A stretch of DNA of 64,000 bases from Carposina sasakii (GCA_014607495.2 CP053156.1:14384001-14448000); one strand, 5' to 3'; shown: positions 38,530 through 49,764, counted from the stretch's first letter. Notes: generated by a model not told the origin, from the letters alone. Numbers and translations: made by a program.

Positions 38530-38660
38530 AATTCGTCATCCGAGTCAATTGACCCGATAGCTCTGTTGGTTAGAGCGAAAGCACGGTTTGCGAGAGGTCG
38601 TGAGTTCAAATCTTACTCGGGTGAATTTTTTTTCATTTCTTTATTAATAATTTTTATAAT
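38530..38660 (+). repeat. tRNA-derived SINE C, complete copy
   Basis: AATTCGTCATCCGAGTCAAT precedes a tRNA-like unit: GACCCGATAGCTCTGTTGG (A box region, D-arm GCTC...GAGC), GAGTTCAAATC (B box), and TCGGGTGA closing the acceptor stem. A tail TTTTTTTTCATTTCTTTATT follows. Same head and tail occur at 43086-43203 (reverse). It is read as a SINE, because the anticodon arm does not fold properly and the tail is shared between copies. Confidence 0.75.
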
Positions 38661-38884
38661 ATACATACATCTATATATGTATATAGAATTATTGACTGTG
38701 TTGCGAGAACATAAAGGATCATGAAGGAGATCAATATACCTATATGAAGACTATTTGAAGTAACTGTATTGTCTTATATTTACATACGTACTATGCTCCC
38801 AAAACAAAATAGTGAGATCATAAAGAAGATCCCTTAGTCTCGTCCAATCTTTATGTGTACAATAAAAAAAATATCAGAATATTG

Positions 38885-39231
38885 GGCTGCTTTTCCACTA
38901 GAGATGTGCTATGCAGTTATACTGCAAAGATGTGAAATCTACACTACGAAAATATGTCCGTTTTCACCAATACTAAGCTATGTAACTGTGCGAGGAAGAT
39001 GCGCTATAAAAATGCGCCGCCGCAATGAAGTTGCGAGAGAAAGATGAAGAAGCTATGCGATGTATCGATAGTAGGGAAGCACGCATCCATAGCACACATC
39101 CTTCCATATAAAAAAAAACATATCTTAGTTGAATCCGTTTCCACCATTACTAAGCTATGTGCAACAATGAATATTATTGATGGATATCAAACGCATCCAT
39201 AGCAACGCACATCTCTGGTAGAAAAGCAGCC
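38885..39231. mobile_element. MITE with GGCTGCTTTTCCACTAGAG termini
   Basis: GGCTGCTTTTCCACTAGAGA at the left is inverted at the right as ATCTCTGGTAGAAAAGCAGC. 347 bp. Two internal direct copies of CACCA(T/A)TACTAAGCTATGTG and ACGCATCCATAGCA are present. The 64-codon frame 38853-39047 lies within it and is not a gene. Confidence 0.75.
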
Positions 39232-40590
39232 TTACATATATAAATATATATAAATATAGAAATAAAATATTTGAATTTGAATTTGAATATATAAAACAGT
39301 ATCCGCTTTATATGTAACACAAACGTCTTATAAAGGAAAATCGGCAGAATATTTTATATCAGTCATGCCTTACGTAAAGTAAATACCATAAAACTAGCGA
39401 CAAAATACGAAAATTCAGCCATAATTCTTTGAAGCGTAATACGTGACGATTCTCATACGTGAGGATCGTGACACAAACAATAAAAATAATAAATCTTCGC
39501 CAAGTTTCTGGAAGCCGTGATGTAATAAAATGTATCAAACTGTCGGAATCGTAGCGTATAAGAAGGGAGTATGGTTTGGCGAGCGGAATAATTCGGCAAT
39601 TTTATCGTTATGGTGACACTGTGCTATAAAATAGACATGAACATTGGAAAATTTAAACTAGATGTAGAAAAATGTTTAAACCTCGTAGATGTAGAAATGC
39701 AGTAGACGTTTTCTCGAAAATACATATACAAAATATCACATTAACACAAACATTAACTTATTTCTTAATCTATCACTACATCTACAATGAATTTTCATGC
39801 ACAATAAAGTATATGAATAAGAAATATTACCAACTTCATCTGTATATAAACTAGCAACATTAAATAATTATCTGGAAGCCACCCGGCAGCAAATATATTA
39901 AAACGACAATTACTTTAAGTAAACGTTGCACTGTGACAAGCTCATTATTTCAAAGGGTTTGAAAATTTTCTTAGTACTACACGACCGCTTTGCTGAGAGA
40001 ACCAGTATTTAATATAGAAAGTGCTTTTAAAATATATAACTTTTTTATCAAATGACTAGACAGGCAAGGAGCATATTTTGTTTGGATATTTTTCTTTTTG
40101 AGACCTACCGAGTCTCGTCGAAAGAAATAAACGAATATATAAAGTCAGCTTATATTAAAATTAATGTATAAAATGTAAGTAATCTTGTAAAGTCGATTAT
40201 TTTAACTGATTTTCTTTTATAAAAACATATACCTACCTATGATCGAAAAAAAGAGATTATATCTGAAAATAATGAAAACACTAGGAAAAAAGCAGCTTTA
40301 GATAGAATAACAATAATATACTTTAAAATCAAGGTTTAACACAAGTCAAGTCTATTTTAAATTCTTAACGACTTCTACAAGGTACTTTATACATAGTACC
40401 TTGTAGAAGTCTTCGCAAAGAATTTATTTTTGTACATTTTTTCACCTGGAAGTCGACATTTTTATTTTAAATTAACTCGGAGAGACAAGAACCCAGAGAC
40501 TAAGTAAGATAGTAAATTGCTTACAATTGAATTTTTATTACGTTCTTAGACTAATTGTTATTATGTTTTCTTTAAATGTACATATTTTTT
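39232..40590. other. No gene seen; AT-rich
   Basis: It begins with a (TTTGAA)n stretch near 39265-39290 that looks like a LINE/SINE tail. A small inverted repeat, GACTTCTACAAGGTACTTTA / ACATAGTACCTTGTAGAAGTC, lies at 40370-40412. No coding signal. Confidence 0.45.
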
Positions 40591-41003
40591 GGGTTCCGTA
40601 CGTAAGGTAAAAATGGCACCCTTATAGGATCACTTTGTTGTCCGTCCGTCCGTCTGTCTGTCAAGACCCTTTTTCTCAGAAACGAGTGGAGGTATCAAGT
40701 ACTGATTTGTATCAAATACGCAGGTATGCTCCCTAGGAGCTGTGAAATAATCAAACTTCTAAGTCAACGCAATCAAAAGATATAGCCGTTTATGTCGCAA
40801 ATTTTCGACACTCGCAAGGGAATCAAAACCTACAGGGTACTTCCCGTGAACTAAGAATCTTGAAATTTAGTACGAAGTAACATCATATGGCATAGATAAA
40901 GGAAAAATTGCTAAAACCGTAAATTTTTTATTAGGTCATATAATAAAACAGGTTTATACGGAACCCTCTGTGCGCGAGTCCGACTCGCACTTGGCGAGTT
41001 TTT
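40591..41003 (+). repeat. GGGTTCCGTA...GGAACCCTCTGTGCGCGAGTC repeat
   Basis: Begins GGGTTCCGTACGTAAGG, has GTCCGTCCGTCTGTCTGTC and AAGACCCTTTTTCTCAGAAA, and ends ACGGAACCCTCTGTGCGCGA, GTCCGACTCGCACTTGGCG. The ends GGGTTCCGTA and TACGGAACCC are inverted. A widespread lepidopteran repeat type. A partial copy is at 60650-60795. Confidence 0.75.
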
Positions 41004-41604
41004 TTATTATATCTTAGTTTTTGTACTTTGTTACATTTTGTTGCAAAATATGCTGCTTTATTGTTATTAGAACACCATATTTATATCGAGGAAAAAATGA
41101 AAAAAAAAATGTTAAGAATATAAGAAACGACTGTAAGTACGAAAGTTAAATTAGATAAAAATATATCATTAAAGCAAACTGTTTCTTATAGAACATATAC
41201 AAAATAGCCATTAAGCACTGTAAAATTAATATAAGCTTATGAACTTACTCTAGAATTAGGTATCTGTGGGAGTATAATTATTTAAATATAATACGATATT
41301 AATTTTGAATATTAATATGTCTCTAATTTAAGAAATTTCATGAATAGTCTAAATTTAAGATCCCTGAAACAATACCCCAATTAGTAATAAAAGGCAATTT
41401 TCTAATTATAATAATTGAACTTATTTCTCAAAATATTTTAGCTGTCGTTCATTATCGAAATACTTGTTTTATTACTCGTACTAGCTAACGCACGTAGCTC
41501 CGGCCGCGTAGGATATTTATTACTTGGGATATTATATGGGAACACGATATATGGGAATATGAAACACGATACAATAAAATTATTTTTAGATATACCTAAT
41601 TATT
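41004..41604. other. No feature seen
   Basis: Very AT-rich sequence without coding or repeat signals that I can support. Confidence 0.45.
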
Positions 41605-41695
41605 TGGAAATGAAAAAAAAAATCACCTGAGTGAGACTTGAACTGACGAACTCTCGCATACCGTGCTTTTGCTCTAACTAACTGAGCTACCTGAT
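41605..41695 (-). repeat. tRNA-derived SINE C, short copy
   Basis: Reverse complement: CAGGTAGCTCAGTTAGTTAG (A box), AGTTCAAGTCTC (B box), ACTCAGGTGATTTTTTTTT. It lacks the 5' extension seen in the other copies. Confidence 0.7.
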
Positions 41696-41999
41696 TAAAT
41701 AAATTCTTCACTGTCTTGGTAGAGAAATGTATAGCGACCGGCTAGAAATATATTTTACAGAGAGCATTTGGGCACGAATGTGGATGGTTATACTATGCAT
41801 GCAGGAGATATAGAGAGCGCGCGAATCGCGCTCCAGGTTACGGGCCTGAGGGGAAACCCCTGTGCCCGGGCAACTGATGGATGGTTATAGAGAAAGAGAA
41901 ACACTTATGAAGTGTTAGGTGGACATTTTGAGCAAGTATATGCTTATACTTGAAGTGAGTAACGAGATATAGTATATGATATGATAGTTTATTTATTTT

Positions 42000-42130
42000 A
42001 TTTATTTATTTTATTTAGAACACCAAACAGCACAACAAAATAACTATGCTAGTTATAAATTAATCTTAACATAAGCCAATAAGCAGGTGTCCCTAACGTA
42101 ACATAACATTTTATCACTGAGCGGACAATT
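42000..42130 (-). repeat. Probable LINE 3' tail
   Basis: On the - strand: GTTAGGGACACCTGC, GCTGTTTGGTGTTCTAAATA, then (AAAT)n. A polyadenylation-like AAATAAA and simple-repeat tail suggest a LINE 3' end. No related copy is present in the window. Confidence 0.4.
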
Positions 42131-42172
42131 CTTTTAGTAGGTACATATAGTTTTTGTTTTATAAGCTATGAT

Positions 42173-42400
42173 ACAAAAAATAAGTTATGAAAATGTAAAT
42201 GTTACTTATCCCTTAACACGCAGATGCATGTCAGGGTAGTACATTATTAAAATTAACAATGGAAGGCAGGAGATGCTAAATGATAATTAAGTTACAAATA
42301 ATAAGTTATGAAAATGTAAATATTACTAATCTCTTGACATGCGGATATAAGTCAGAATAGTGCATTATTAAAACTCACAATGGAAAGCGAGAGATGCATG
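42173..42400. repeat. Tandem duplication of about 118 bp
   Basis: ATAAGTTATGAAAATGTAAA...GTCAG(G/A)(G/A)TAGT(A/G)CATTATTAAAA...ACAATGGAA occurs twice (about 42180-42290 and 42299-42400), with roughly 15% divergence. Confidence 0.7.
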
Positions 42401-43085
42401 CAAAATATAAAGAGTAATCAGGTAAAATCAAATGAACCTGCAGCATACTAAATAATAATATATGAGTGATGAGTATTTACTCTTAACAGCTTTCATACCA
42501 GATATATAGTATGTGTCATGTGTGCGCTTAGGAGATACTCAAGACGTCAAGATAATAATATATAGGTATAAGTGGGTACAAGATAAAAACATTATATTAC
42601 GCGTGAGCGAACAAAGTTGGTATATAAAGTAGGTATATATATGATAATATGACAGAAATACAAGTAATCTCGATTTCCACCAATGACGCAAATTATATGA
42701 AAGAAGAAAGTAAATGTCGCTCTGTAGCCATTATATCTGTTCCACCAAACGCCATTATGCCCGGAACGCAACAATTTAAATATATTTATAGCCTTTTAAC
42801 GACCTATCCACTAAAGAAGGACTTCAAGGAGATGCGATGGTAAAACACAAAAACGTTACTGATAAAAAACCTAATTTAGTTCTTTTGAATTCCTTCTTCA
42901 TCTAAATAAAATAAGGTATAGTTTTAAGTTAAGCCATCAATAGGTATACCGATAATTGTTTAATGCTTTAGAAATGCGCTTTCCAGTAGGATGGCGTAGA
43001 TTTTGGTCTAAGATATTATATACTGTAACCCTGTACCACTGAATTTATTTAATGTATAGTTATAAAATTATTAATATAAAATTAT

Positions 43086-43203
43086 TAATAAAGAAATGGA
43101 AAAAATTCCTCACCCGGGTGGGAATCGAACCCACGACCCCTGCATTCCGCGTGTCAGTGCTCTAACCACTAAGCCACCGGGTCAATTACTCGGATGACGA
43201 ATT
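43086..43203 (-). repeat. tRNA-derived SINE C, complete copy
   Basis: Reverse complement: AAATTCGTCATCCGAGTAAT, then TTGACCCGGTGGCTTAGTGG (A box), GTGGGTTCGATTCCCACCCG (B box and T arm), GGGTGAGGAATTTTTTCCAT and TTCTTTATTAATAATTTTAT. A second partial copy lies at 43395-43457. Confidence 0.75.
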
Positions 43204-43394
43204 TTACCATCTCTTTTCTAAATTACATATTGGCAACGTTATTTTTCATCCCGATAGCTATACACTAGCCAAATCTCGACAAACAAAGCTGAATCCCTCA
43301 GCACAATGTTTAAAGATGAAACGATCAACCATATCCTAACGGATTATATTAATGGAGAAGTGTTTTTATAAATTTATCTTAGTCAAGATATTAT

Positions 43395-43457
43395 ATATTA
43401 TAAAATTATTAATAAAGAAATGGAAAAAATTCCTCACCCGGGTGGGAATCGAACCCA
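43395..43457 (-). repeat. tRNA-derived SINE C, tail and B box only (local duplication)
   Basis: The same tail, and then TGGGTTCGATTCCCACCCGG, break off at GAACCCA. The sequence is nearly identical to 43069-43133, and AATGTATAGTT lies before the first and after the second copy. This suggests a local duplication rather than an independent insertion. Confidence 0.65.
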
Positions 43458-43459
43458 AT

Positions 43460-44190
43460 GTATAGTTTTTAAAGCCATAAAATTGTAACATAGATATTAC
43501 CTATGGGATAACAAGAGAGTGTGGGAATAGAATGCACCAGTGCATACATACTCTTGAATATTATACGAGTAATACCTATTCTGTAGGTTGATAATGTCCA
43601 TTGGTAAACATGTTCAGTACATTTTTTATTATTAAAAATCGATGATGGGCTAGCATTTGCTTCTCACAACACTATTTACTTTCCCATAAATGCACGGTGA
43701 CTCCAGTGTCTATGAACAAACTATTAGACCACCTCTTTCCTGTTCTACCTACATGACATGCCCGCTCATAAGCTCGCGGTTATGCTCTTTCTACACTCTC
43801 TTGCATTTTTATTGAGAAATTTAAGATAATTAGAGGGGTTTACAGGGTGGTTTACTACTTTTCCCGCTTATAATTAGGTAATTATGTAGAGCTCGTTTAT
43901 TATAATTGTCTGCCATAGAGGCACGTTCATAGAAGATACTCAATATTAGAGTTATTTAAAGCACGCTGTAGCAGTAGGCCAGTATTTTCTTTGTAGAATA
44001 AACGTGGCTATAGGATATATTTTGTGATGATCCGGCTGCCCCATTTTTGGGAAAACTACATTGTATATGTTTGAATGTAACTAACGTAGTATAAACAGAC
44101 GTCTAATGACTTATAAGCTTCTCTCAAAAGATTTATAAAGGTACCTCATAGAATCGCTAGTGTCATTGTGGTATGGGATATGGAAGGCCA
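43460..44190. other. No gene seen
   Basis: AT-rich sequence with a diverged short repeat near 43992-44075 (AAACGTGGCTATAGGATAT, CCATTTTTGGGAAAACTAC). Nothing else supported. Confidence 0.4.
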
Positions 44191-44196
44191 ATTTGC

Positions 44197-44249
44197 TGAG
44201 TCCGTACCCTTCGTTAAGGGTGGTAACGAAAAAACATCCTGTATAATAT
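44197..44249 (-). repeat. MITE fragment (TATACAGGATGTTTTTTCG end)
   Basis: The reverse complement starts ATTATACAGGATGTTTTTTC and continues CCTTAACGAAGGGTACGGAC, the left end of the family at 33385 and 53514. Confidence 0.65.
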
Positions 44250-44535
44250 AGTATTTTATCCTTCGCAAATATATCCTAGACACGACTAAGCCCTTGACTC
44301 TTTCGTAAGTTGTCAAAACGTTTCTCCAACATAGCAAACAAGTTGTTTGATTTGAAACGTGCTCTCGCATTAATGGATTCTGTAGAATATTGATCCTCTA
44401 GTTATAGCGCGACCTCAAAATATTGAGTGACTAGAACCCGCGTTTTATGGTAAGTTTATGGCTTGCTGGTCAGTGAACCTGAAAGATGATAAAATCCATG
44501 TAGAATGTTAATCTTTGATTTGCTAACATCTTCTT

Positions 44536-44537
<2 letters not shown>

Positions 44538-44575
<38 letters not shown>
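44538..44575. repeat. (AT)n microsatellite
   Basis: About 16 uninterrupted AT units. Confidence 0.9.
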
Positions 44576-44576
<1 letters not shown>

Positions 44577-44814
44577 AAAAATCCATGTCACTGTGTATGT
44601 TCCGAATAAACTCAAAAACGAGTCAACTGATATTCATGAAAATTGGCATATATATGTAATTTGGTCCAACTTAGATGATAGGATAGTTATTATTTAAATT
44701 AATGGCCTTAATAACTAATAATTAATAAAAAACTGATCATCAACGTTGGTTGTTGTTATTAATCGTACGTTCCATAAGTCTGCAACAGATGGCGCCTTCT
44801 GAATTCTTCTGTCT

Positions 44815-44862
44815 TTTCTGCAGTCCACGCGGATGGAGTCGCGGGCGTCCGCTAGTATAGCT
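44815..44862 (-). repeat. GTGGACGCCCGCGAC repeat, head fragment
   Basis: Reverse complement reads ACTAGCGGACGCCCGCGACT, CCATCCGCGTGGACTGCAG. A further head fragment is at 47477-47530 on the + strand. Confidence 0.65.
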
Positions 44863-44869
44863 ATAAATA

Positions 44870-45325
44870 AATGTTACGATGAATTGATATACCTAAAATT
44901 AAAGCTAAATAATAACTATTTATTTACTTAAATGTATTTATAGACAATAGACGGCCCGATAATTCTCCATCTTTATAACTTTAATTGAAATATTTTTATA
45001 TGAAAATGTGTATTAACTAAAGCCGATGATCACGGTTCTTTTCCATTTTCATTCATGATGTCATTATGACGCATTATTTGAAAAAATCTTCCCTTTGTGT
45101 TTACAAAAACAAAACAACAAAATTGTTATAATTATTTCTAAACCATAAACTAGAGCTTCGGCCATGGAGCACGCAGCTTCTGGGGCCTTTCTTTATTTTG
45201 ATCGTCGCTCTAACACCGCATGCACCCTGAATAGATTAGTTAGTAATATTCATATTGTATGATATTGTTTGGTCTAAGAGAAAACAACACGAAATCGATA
45301 AGTACACTAGTGGAGTGCTGATATG
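44870..45325. other. No feature seen
   Basis: AT-rich; no coding or RNA feature. Confidence 0.4.
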
Positions 45326-45331
45326 TACTGC

Positions 45332-45630
45332 ACCGGTATGATGAATTTGGTGAGAGCGAGATGTTTCACTTATAAACGTCAAATTCACAGAGCTATTAAT
45401 AACTAGATAAACTAAGTGGATGTACTTTGCATGTAAAGAATAGACTTAAAAATTAGAATAGACGCTCGTTCTCGAGCCAGGACTGAATGATTTAGGGCTG
45501 ACAGAAGTGGTTTGCAATCCCTTTTCACAAACCAAGTAGAAACACTTGCCTTGTCTAGTTATTACTTAGCTCTATGGATTTGACGTTTAAAAGTGAGACA
45601 TCTCGCTCTCACCAAATTCATCATACCGGT
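45332..45630. mobile_element. MITE with long TIRs (TTTGGTGAGAGCGAGATG), complete copy
   Basis: ACCGGTATGATGAATTTGGT at the left and ACCAAATTCATCATACCGGT at the right are perfect inverted termini. The inverted identity extends inwards about 70 bp (CACAGAGCTA / TAGCTCTATGG, AATAACTAGA / TCTAGTTATT). 299 bp, non-coding. GTACTGC occurs just outside the left end and just at the right end, a possible imperfect target duplication. Confidence 0.8.
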
Positions 45631-45771
45631 ACTGCTATGTACGTTAGTTATGCTGGGTGATTGGATTTGGTTTCTCATTGCGACTGTACGTGCCTGTGAT
45701 CACAACTATAAGTCATCGAATTCAAGGATGAGCAGTACAGGCCCATTTTGTTATAAATACGTAAAATATAT

Positions 45772-46020
45772 CTGGGGGGCAATGCCACAAAATATACTTA
45801 CCGCTTGTGTATTGAGCACAAATCCCTGGTACTGAGGTATATTTTAGCACGTGTTTTTATTCTGTAATTTTAGTATGACAGAATTAAAAGACTATCTGTC
45901 TCGTGCTGAAATGTGTCTAATTACGTCACCGTAAAGTAATTATTGCCTCGTACCGAGCTTCTACAACAGTTCCGTTTCGGCTTCGTTCCAGCTCGAGACT
46001 TTTAGGGAATTGGCCCCCTG
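45772..46020. mobile_element. MITE with GGGGGCAATTCT termini, internally deleted copy
   Basis: CTGGGGGGCAATGCCAC at the left lacks the AACCACTAACGAACCG block. The right half is intact, with GTGTCTAATTACGTCACCG, TTCCGTTTCGGCTTCGTTCC and GGGAATTGGCCCCCTG. Confidence 0.7.
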
Positions 46021-46221
46021 GGAAGACTCTGGGTGCGATTAATCAAAAAATAAATCACATATGTGACGACGGTTCTTTTTGTTTACGTCTAAAAGTATTA
46101 CTATACTTTTACTACAAGTGGGCCTAAGTAAATAAGCGATCTTAAATAATATACTTGGTTTTATTTTATGACAGGCTGCCTGACGCTAAACTTGCTTGAC
46201 TATTCCAAAGCTATTACTAAC

Positions 46222-46465
46222 GACGGCCGATTGGTGTAGTAGGTAGTGACCCTGCCTGCGACGCTATAGGTCCTGGGTTCGAATCACGGTAGGTGCAAAC
46301 ATTGATATGATGAATATCGATGTTTGTTTCCGAGTCATGGATGTTTCTATACTTATCTATGTATTGATATACCGTTGCTTAGTACCCACGACACAAGACC
46401 TTAGGGATCTTAATGTGGGACTAGGTTAATTTGTTGTGAAGTGTGTGAATATTTATTTATTTATT
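46222..46465 (+). repeat. tRNA-derived SINE A, complete copy
   Basis: GACGGCCGATTGGTGTAGTA (A box), GGTTCGAATCACGG (B box with one change), GCAAACATTGATATGATGAA and GTGGGACTAGGTTAATTTG to GTGTGAATATTTATTTATTT. Very close to the 14432 copy. Confidence 0.85.
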
Positions 46466-46697
46466 TAACTAAACCCTTGAATTCAAAGTTTAATTCAAAC
46501 ATTTAATCATCATTATACCAATATATTACGTTGCAATTTTATACGTACTAAAATGTTTCGTAGTCGATCTGTAGTTCGTAGTAATCTCGTAGTTCGTAGT
46601 ACACTACGAATACCGCACGCTTAGCCGATGTGAATATGCATAGAAAATTTTTCTATTATTTAACAAATAAATATTGTAGTTTATGAAAAACTAATAA

Positions 46698-46932
46698 TAC
46701 AGGGTGTAACAGAAAGGGTATGTTAAGCGAAAAGCTATGTAAACAGCCCACTACGGAGAAACCTTTTTCCAAAATTTGAGACCCGAAATCACATGTCTAT
46801 TTTTCAAGATTATATGAACATTTCGGAGTTGCTAAGGAATTTTCCATACTGAAAAATTTTGTGGGTAGGTTCCTTTTAGTGGGCTATTGACATAGCTTTT
46901 CGCTAAACATACCCCTTTTGCTACACCCTGTA
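46698..46932. mobile_element. MITE with TACAGGGTGTAAC termini, complete copy
   Basis: TACAGGGTGTAACAGAAAGG, TTAAGCGAAAAGCTATGT at the left and ACATAGCTTTTCGCTAAACA, TTTTGCTACACCCTGTA at the right form inverted repeats of about 50 bp in a 235-bp element. A truncated copy is at 33236-33384. Confidence 0.8.
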
Positions 46933-47974
46933 TAAACAGGAATTTAAATAGAACCTACCTCACAGTGTTGATTAAGTTACGAAAGGAATTTCTGTTGTAA
47001 TGATTTTTGTTTTCTGGGAGAAATCTCTAGTCATTAAAGTCTGGTCGACAAGAATAGTGGATTTAGACCATAATTTTTATATACATACTTGTGTATAAAT
47101 ACATTTACATCTGGCCCCAAAACTTAGTATAAACGTGGCCGTATGATCTTCTTTGCGACCCTGCAGTTCTGGCTATCTGTTATGATAGTAAGTTAATAAT
47201 CGCATCTTATTATTATTAATAGTAATAAGTATAAAGATATATTATGTATATATAATATATATATTAAAATAGGTATGCGAAACCTTTTTTTGTAAGTACT
47301 CTAATAAAGTGCGAGCCGAAAGAAAATATACAAGTACGAGTAAAAAATCTAATAAAAAACCTACCAAAAACGTGTTGAGCTCACGAACGCGAAGGGTTCC
47401 GGAGTTTAAAAATTAAAAAAAACATGTGCAAAAAAATACGAACGGAAAACAGTCGTGTGTATATTTTTACCTGTCTTCTAGTGGACGCCAGCGACTCCAT
47501 CCGCGTGGACTGCAGAGAAAGTTGTTCTAGTTAAGCGATTTGTAAATTTAAACCATTCTCGAGCCCACTTAAATACATACAAAAAGTTTCAACAAAAGGA
47601 GTTCAATCACAAACACACGAACAGAAGATTTATATATTACCTATGTGTCTATTTGTCACAATTAATGAGATGCCTTGTGCGAGGCAGACAGATAGCAAAT
47701 TCTTAATAATAACGTCCTGTTTTTACCCTTTCGTTACGAAACCCTAAAAACATTATTGGACCTACCTTAATATATATTCCCAAATTACTTGGGGTTGCCA
47801 GCTCGCCTGAATGTCCTTTTCGAAGGGAAATCGCTTTTCGCGCTAGTTTTTGCGACCGGCCGTCAATCAGGGGATGACCCTTCGCAAGTTTCCTATCGGG
47901 AAGGGTGCTAACCAGCCCTTTACGGCCAAATGACAACATTATCGGTAAATAAGTCACCGCACCGTGGATTACAT
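46933..47974. other. No gene seen
   Basis: It contains a short repeat copy near 47126-47180, a GTGGACGCC head fragment at 47477-47530 and a GC-richer unique block at 47800-47960. The 84-codon minus frame at 47703-47957 in this block has no family resemblance. Confidence 0.4.
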
Positions 47975-47977
47975 TTC

Positions 47978-48129
47978 GTACGTTTCATTCTTTGATATAT
48001 TTTTAACACATGTAGTACTTTTATTGTACTGGCAACTTCGCACAATTTCAGAGTGGGTAATTCGAAAACAGAACTACCCTACAACTTACGACACTATTCC
48101 TAGTCTACCGATAATTTCCTTCATTCTTT
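47978..48129 (+). repeat. DIRS left inverted terminal repeat
   Basis: GTACGTTTCATTCTTTGATA through ACTTCGCACAATTTCAGAG to TTTCCTTCATTCTTT. Its reverse complement is 52576-52726, with about two mismatches near the outer end. Confidence 0.9.
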
Positions 48130-48221
48130 TTTTGTGCGCGGCAACGAGCACACGTTTTCAATTCTAGTATTATAGTTTAGTTTATTCTATTTTTCAAATT
48201 TATTATCAGAGTATTAAGAAC

Positions 48222-48354
48222 ATGCCTAAACGCAAAGCTTCTAGTGAAATTAACTATTACTTAAATAAAATTAAGAAATTAAAAGAAAGCCAATACAAGA
48301 AGCGAACTAGAGTGATTCTTTATTCGTCATCGTCAGATTCTGAGGAAAATGAAG
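48222..48354 (+). CDS. gag: DIRS gag, exon 1 (candidate)
   Basis: ATG at 48222 opens a 44-codon frame beginning MPKRKASSEINYYLNKIKKL and ending in an acidic SSSSDSEENEG run, the composition of DIRS Gag N termini. It is followed at 48355 by GTAAGA, a consensus splice donor. Unspliced, it would end at TAA shortly after (48366-48368). Splicing to 48857 or 48911 joins it in frame with the main gag frame. Introns have been described in some DIRS-like elements. Here the intron is inferred from sequence only. Confidence 0.55.
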
Positions 48355-48856
48355 GTAAGAAAATATAATGATCTCTTATTAAATATTCTTGTACACGAGT
48401 CAAAATGTTCTAAGACAAGTTCTGTATAATTTTTTTGTGAACTAAAATAAGCATCTTTAAGTTAACCTGGAGGATATCACAATGAGGGTATCACGAAGGT
48501 TTAACATGATGCATAAAAATTAACCGGGAGGTTGACTGCGGGTCAACACGACGGTATTCAAAATAAGCATCTTTAAGTTAACCTGGAGGATATCACAATG
48601 AGGGTATCACGAAGGTTTAACATGATGCATAAAATTAACCGGGAGGTTGACTGCGGGTCAACACGACGGTATTCAGAATAAGCATCTTTAAGTTAACCTG
48701 GAGGATATCACAATGAGGGTATCACGAAGGTTTAACATGATGCAAAAAATTAACCGGGAGGTTGACTGCGGGTCAACATGACGGTATTCAGAATATAGTG
48801 TGTATAGTCAGATATTCAATGATATATAAAATAAAATTCACATATAATTGTTCTAG
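48355..48856 (+). other. Candidate gag intron containing a 115-bp triplication
   Basis: GTAAGA donor and TTGTTCTAG acceptor bound 502 bp. Within it, three direct copies of about 115 bp lie at 48446-48795. A second acceptor, CCTAAG at 48905-48910, is also in the right phase and would skip the TAA at 48907-48909. Confidence 0.5.
48446..48795 (+). repeat. Three tandem 115-116-bp repeats
   Basis: AATAAGCATCTTTAAGTTAA...GGTCAACACGACGGTATTCA occurs three times, starting near 48447, 48563 and 48678, with very few differences. Each unit has AACCTGGAGG and AACCGGGAGG half-repeats. Confidence 0.9.
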
Positions 48857-49764
48857 ACGGAACCGCACAAGATGATGTAATTCAATACACCTCAGCAACA
48901 GAGTCCTAAGAGAAACTGGAAAATACTCCGGTAGAAGTTAATATAACCCCGGAAGCTCAAAACGAGACACCTGACCTCGACCCGGAGCTTTTATTAGCGT
49001 TGGATGATACAACGGACGAGCAACCGATGTTTGGTGAAAAAATTCACCACACTCTGGCACAACGCTGGTTGCCTATATTAGCGAAGGGACTAAATAAAGA
49101 CCCAAAGGAAAAATTGCTTAAAAAATACCAGGTACCTGAAAATTGTCAATTACTAAAAGCACCGACATTAAACGCCGAAATAAAAGCTGCTGTATCTGAT
49201 ATCACTAAAAATCGCGATAAAAATATTCAGTTAAAGCAAGACCAATTAGGGCTTGGAATAACAGCAATTAATAAAGCCATTACATTACTCCTCCTTGGAG
49301 ATGACAAGATAAAAGCAATAGAGGTACTGTCGGATAGCTGCAGGATCTTGACTGACGTACATTACATAGAAACAGAGCTCAGAACAAAACTTATAACACC
49401 TTGCCTCGATAAATCCTTTACGCCATTAATCAAAGATCATGAACGAGACAGCACGCTCTTTGGTGATAAGCTATCGGAGACCATAAAAGCCTCAAAGGCT
49501 ATTTCCAGACAAGGTCTACAAATTAAGAAACCGACACATAAGACAGCACCTGCTCATACAAATGGCCCATCCACTTCAAGATTTCGCCTTCCGGGAAACG
49601 AGATTCGCCCCCTTCGTTACACATCAGGGAACAGGGGGGGGCGCGGAGGCTTTCCACGAACAACGACATCATACAGACGCGGAGCCACATCGACGACGAC
49701 ACTGACACGATCTCGTGCCTACTCGAACCAGAGCAGTCAGCAGCGAGCCTACACGCGACATTAG
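48857..49764 (+). pseudogene. gag: DIRS gag, exon 2
   Basis: In the frame continuing exon 1, 16 codons are followed by TAA (48907-48909), and the frame is then open for 284 codons to TAG at 49762. The open part has a Gag-like order: HTLAQRWLPILAKGLNKDP, a helical mid region (ITAINKAITLLLLGDDKIKA), and an Arg/Gly- and Ser/Thr-rich C terminus (GNRGGRGGFPRTTTSYRRG) likely to bind nucleic acid. There is no CCHC knuckle, as is usual for DIRS. If splicing used the acceptor at 48910 the stop would be skipped and the gene would be intact. The nominal start at 49000 has no ATG. Confidence 0.65.

Noticed and set aside
38552..38626. Functional tRNA gene
   Set aside because: D-arm, B box and acceptor-like ends are visible, but the anticodon arm does not fold, and a SINE tail shared with other copies follows. 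The same applies at 41621-41695 and 43107-43187.
47703..47957. An 84-codon minus-strand gene in a unique-looking block
   Set aside because: No recognisable domain, no second evidence of coding. Kept only as part of the unannotated stretch.
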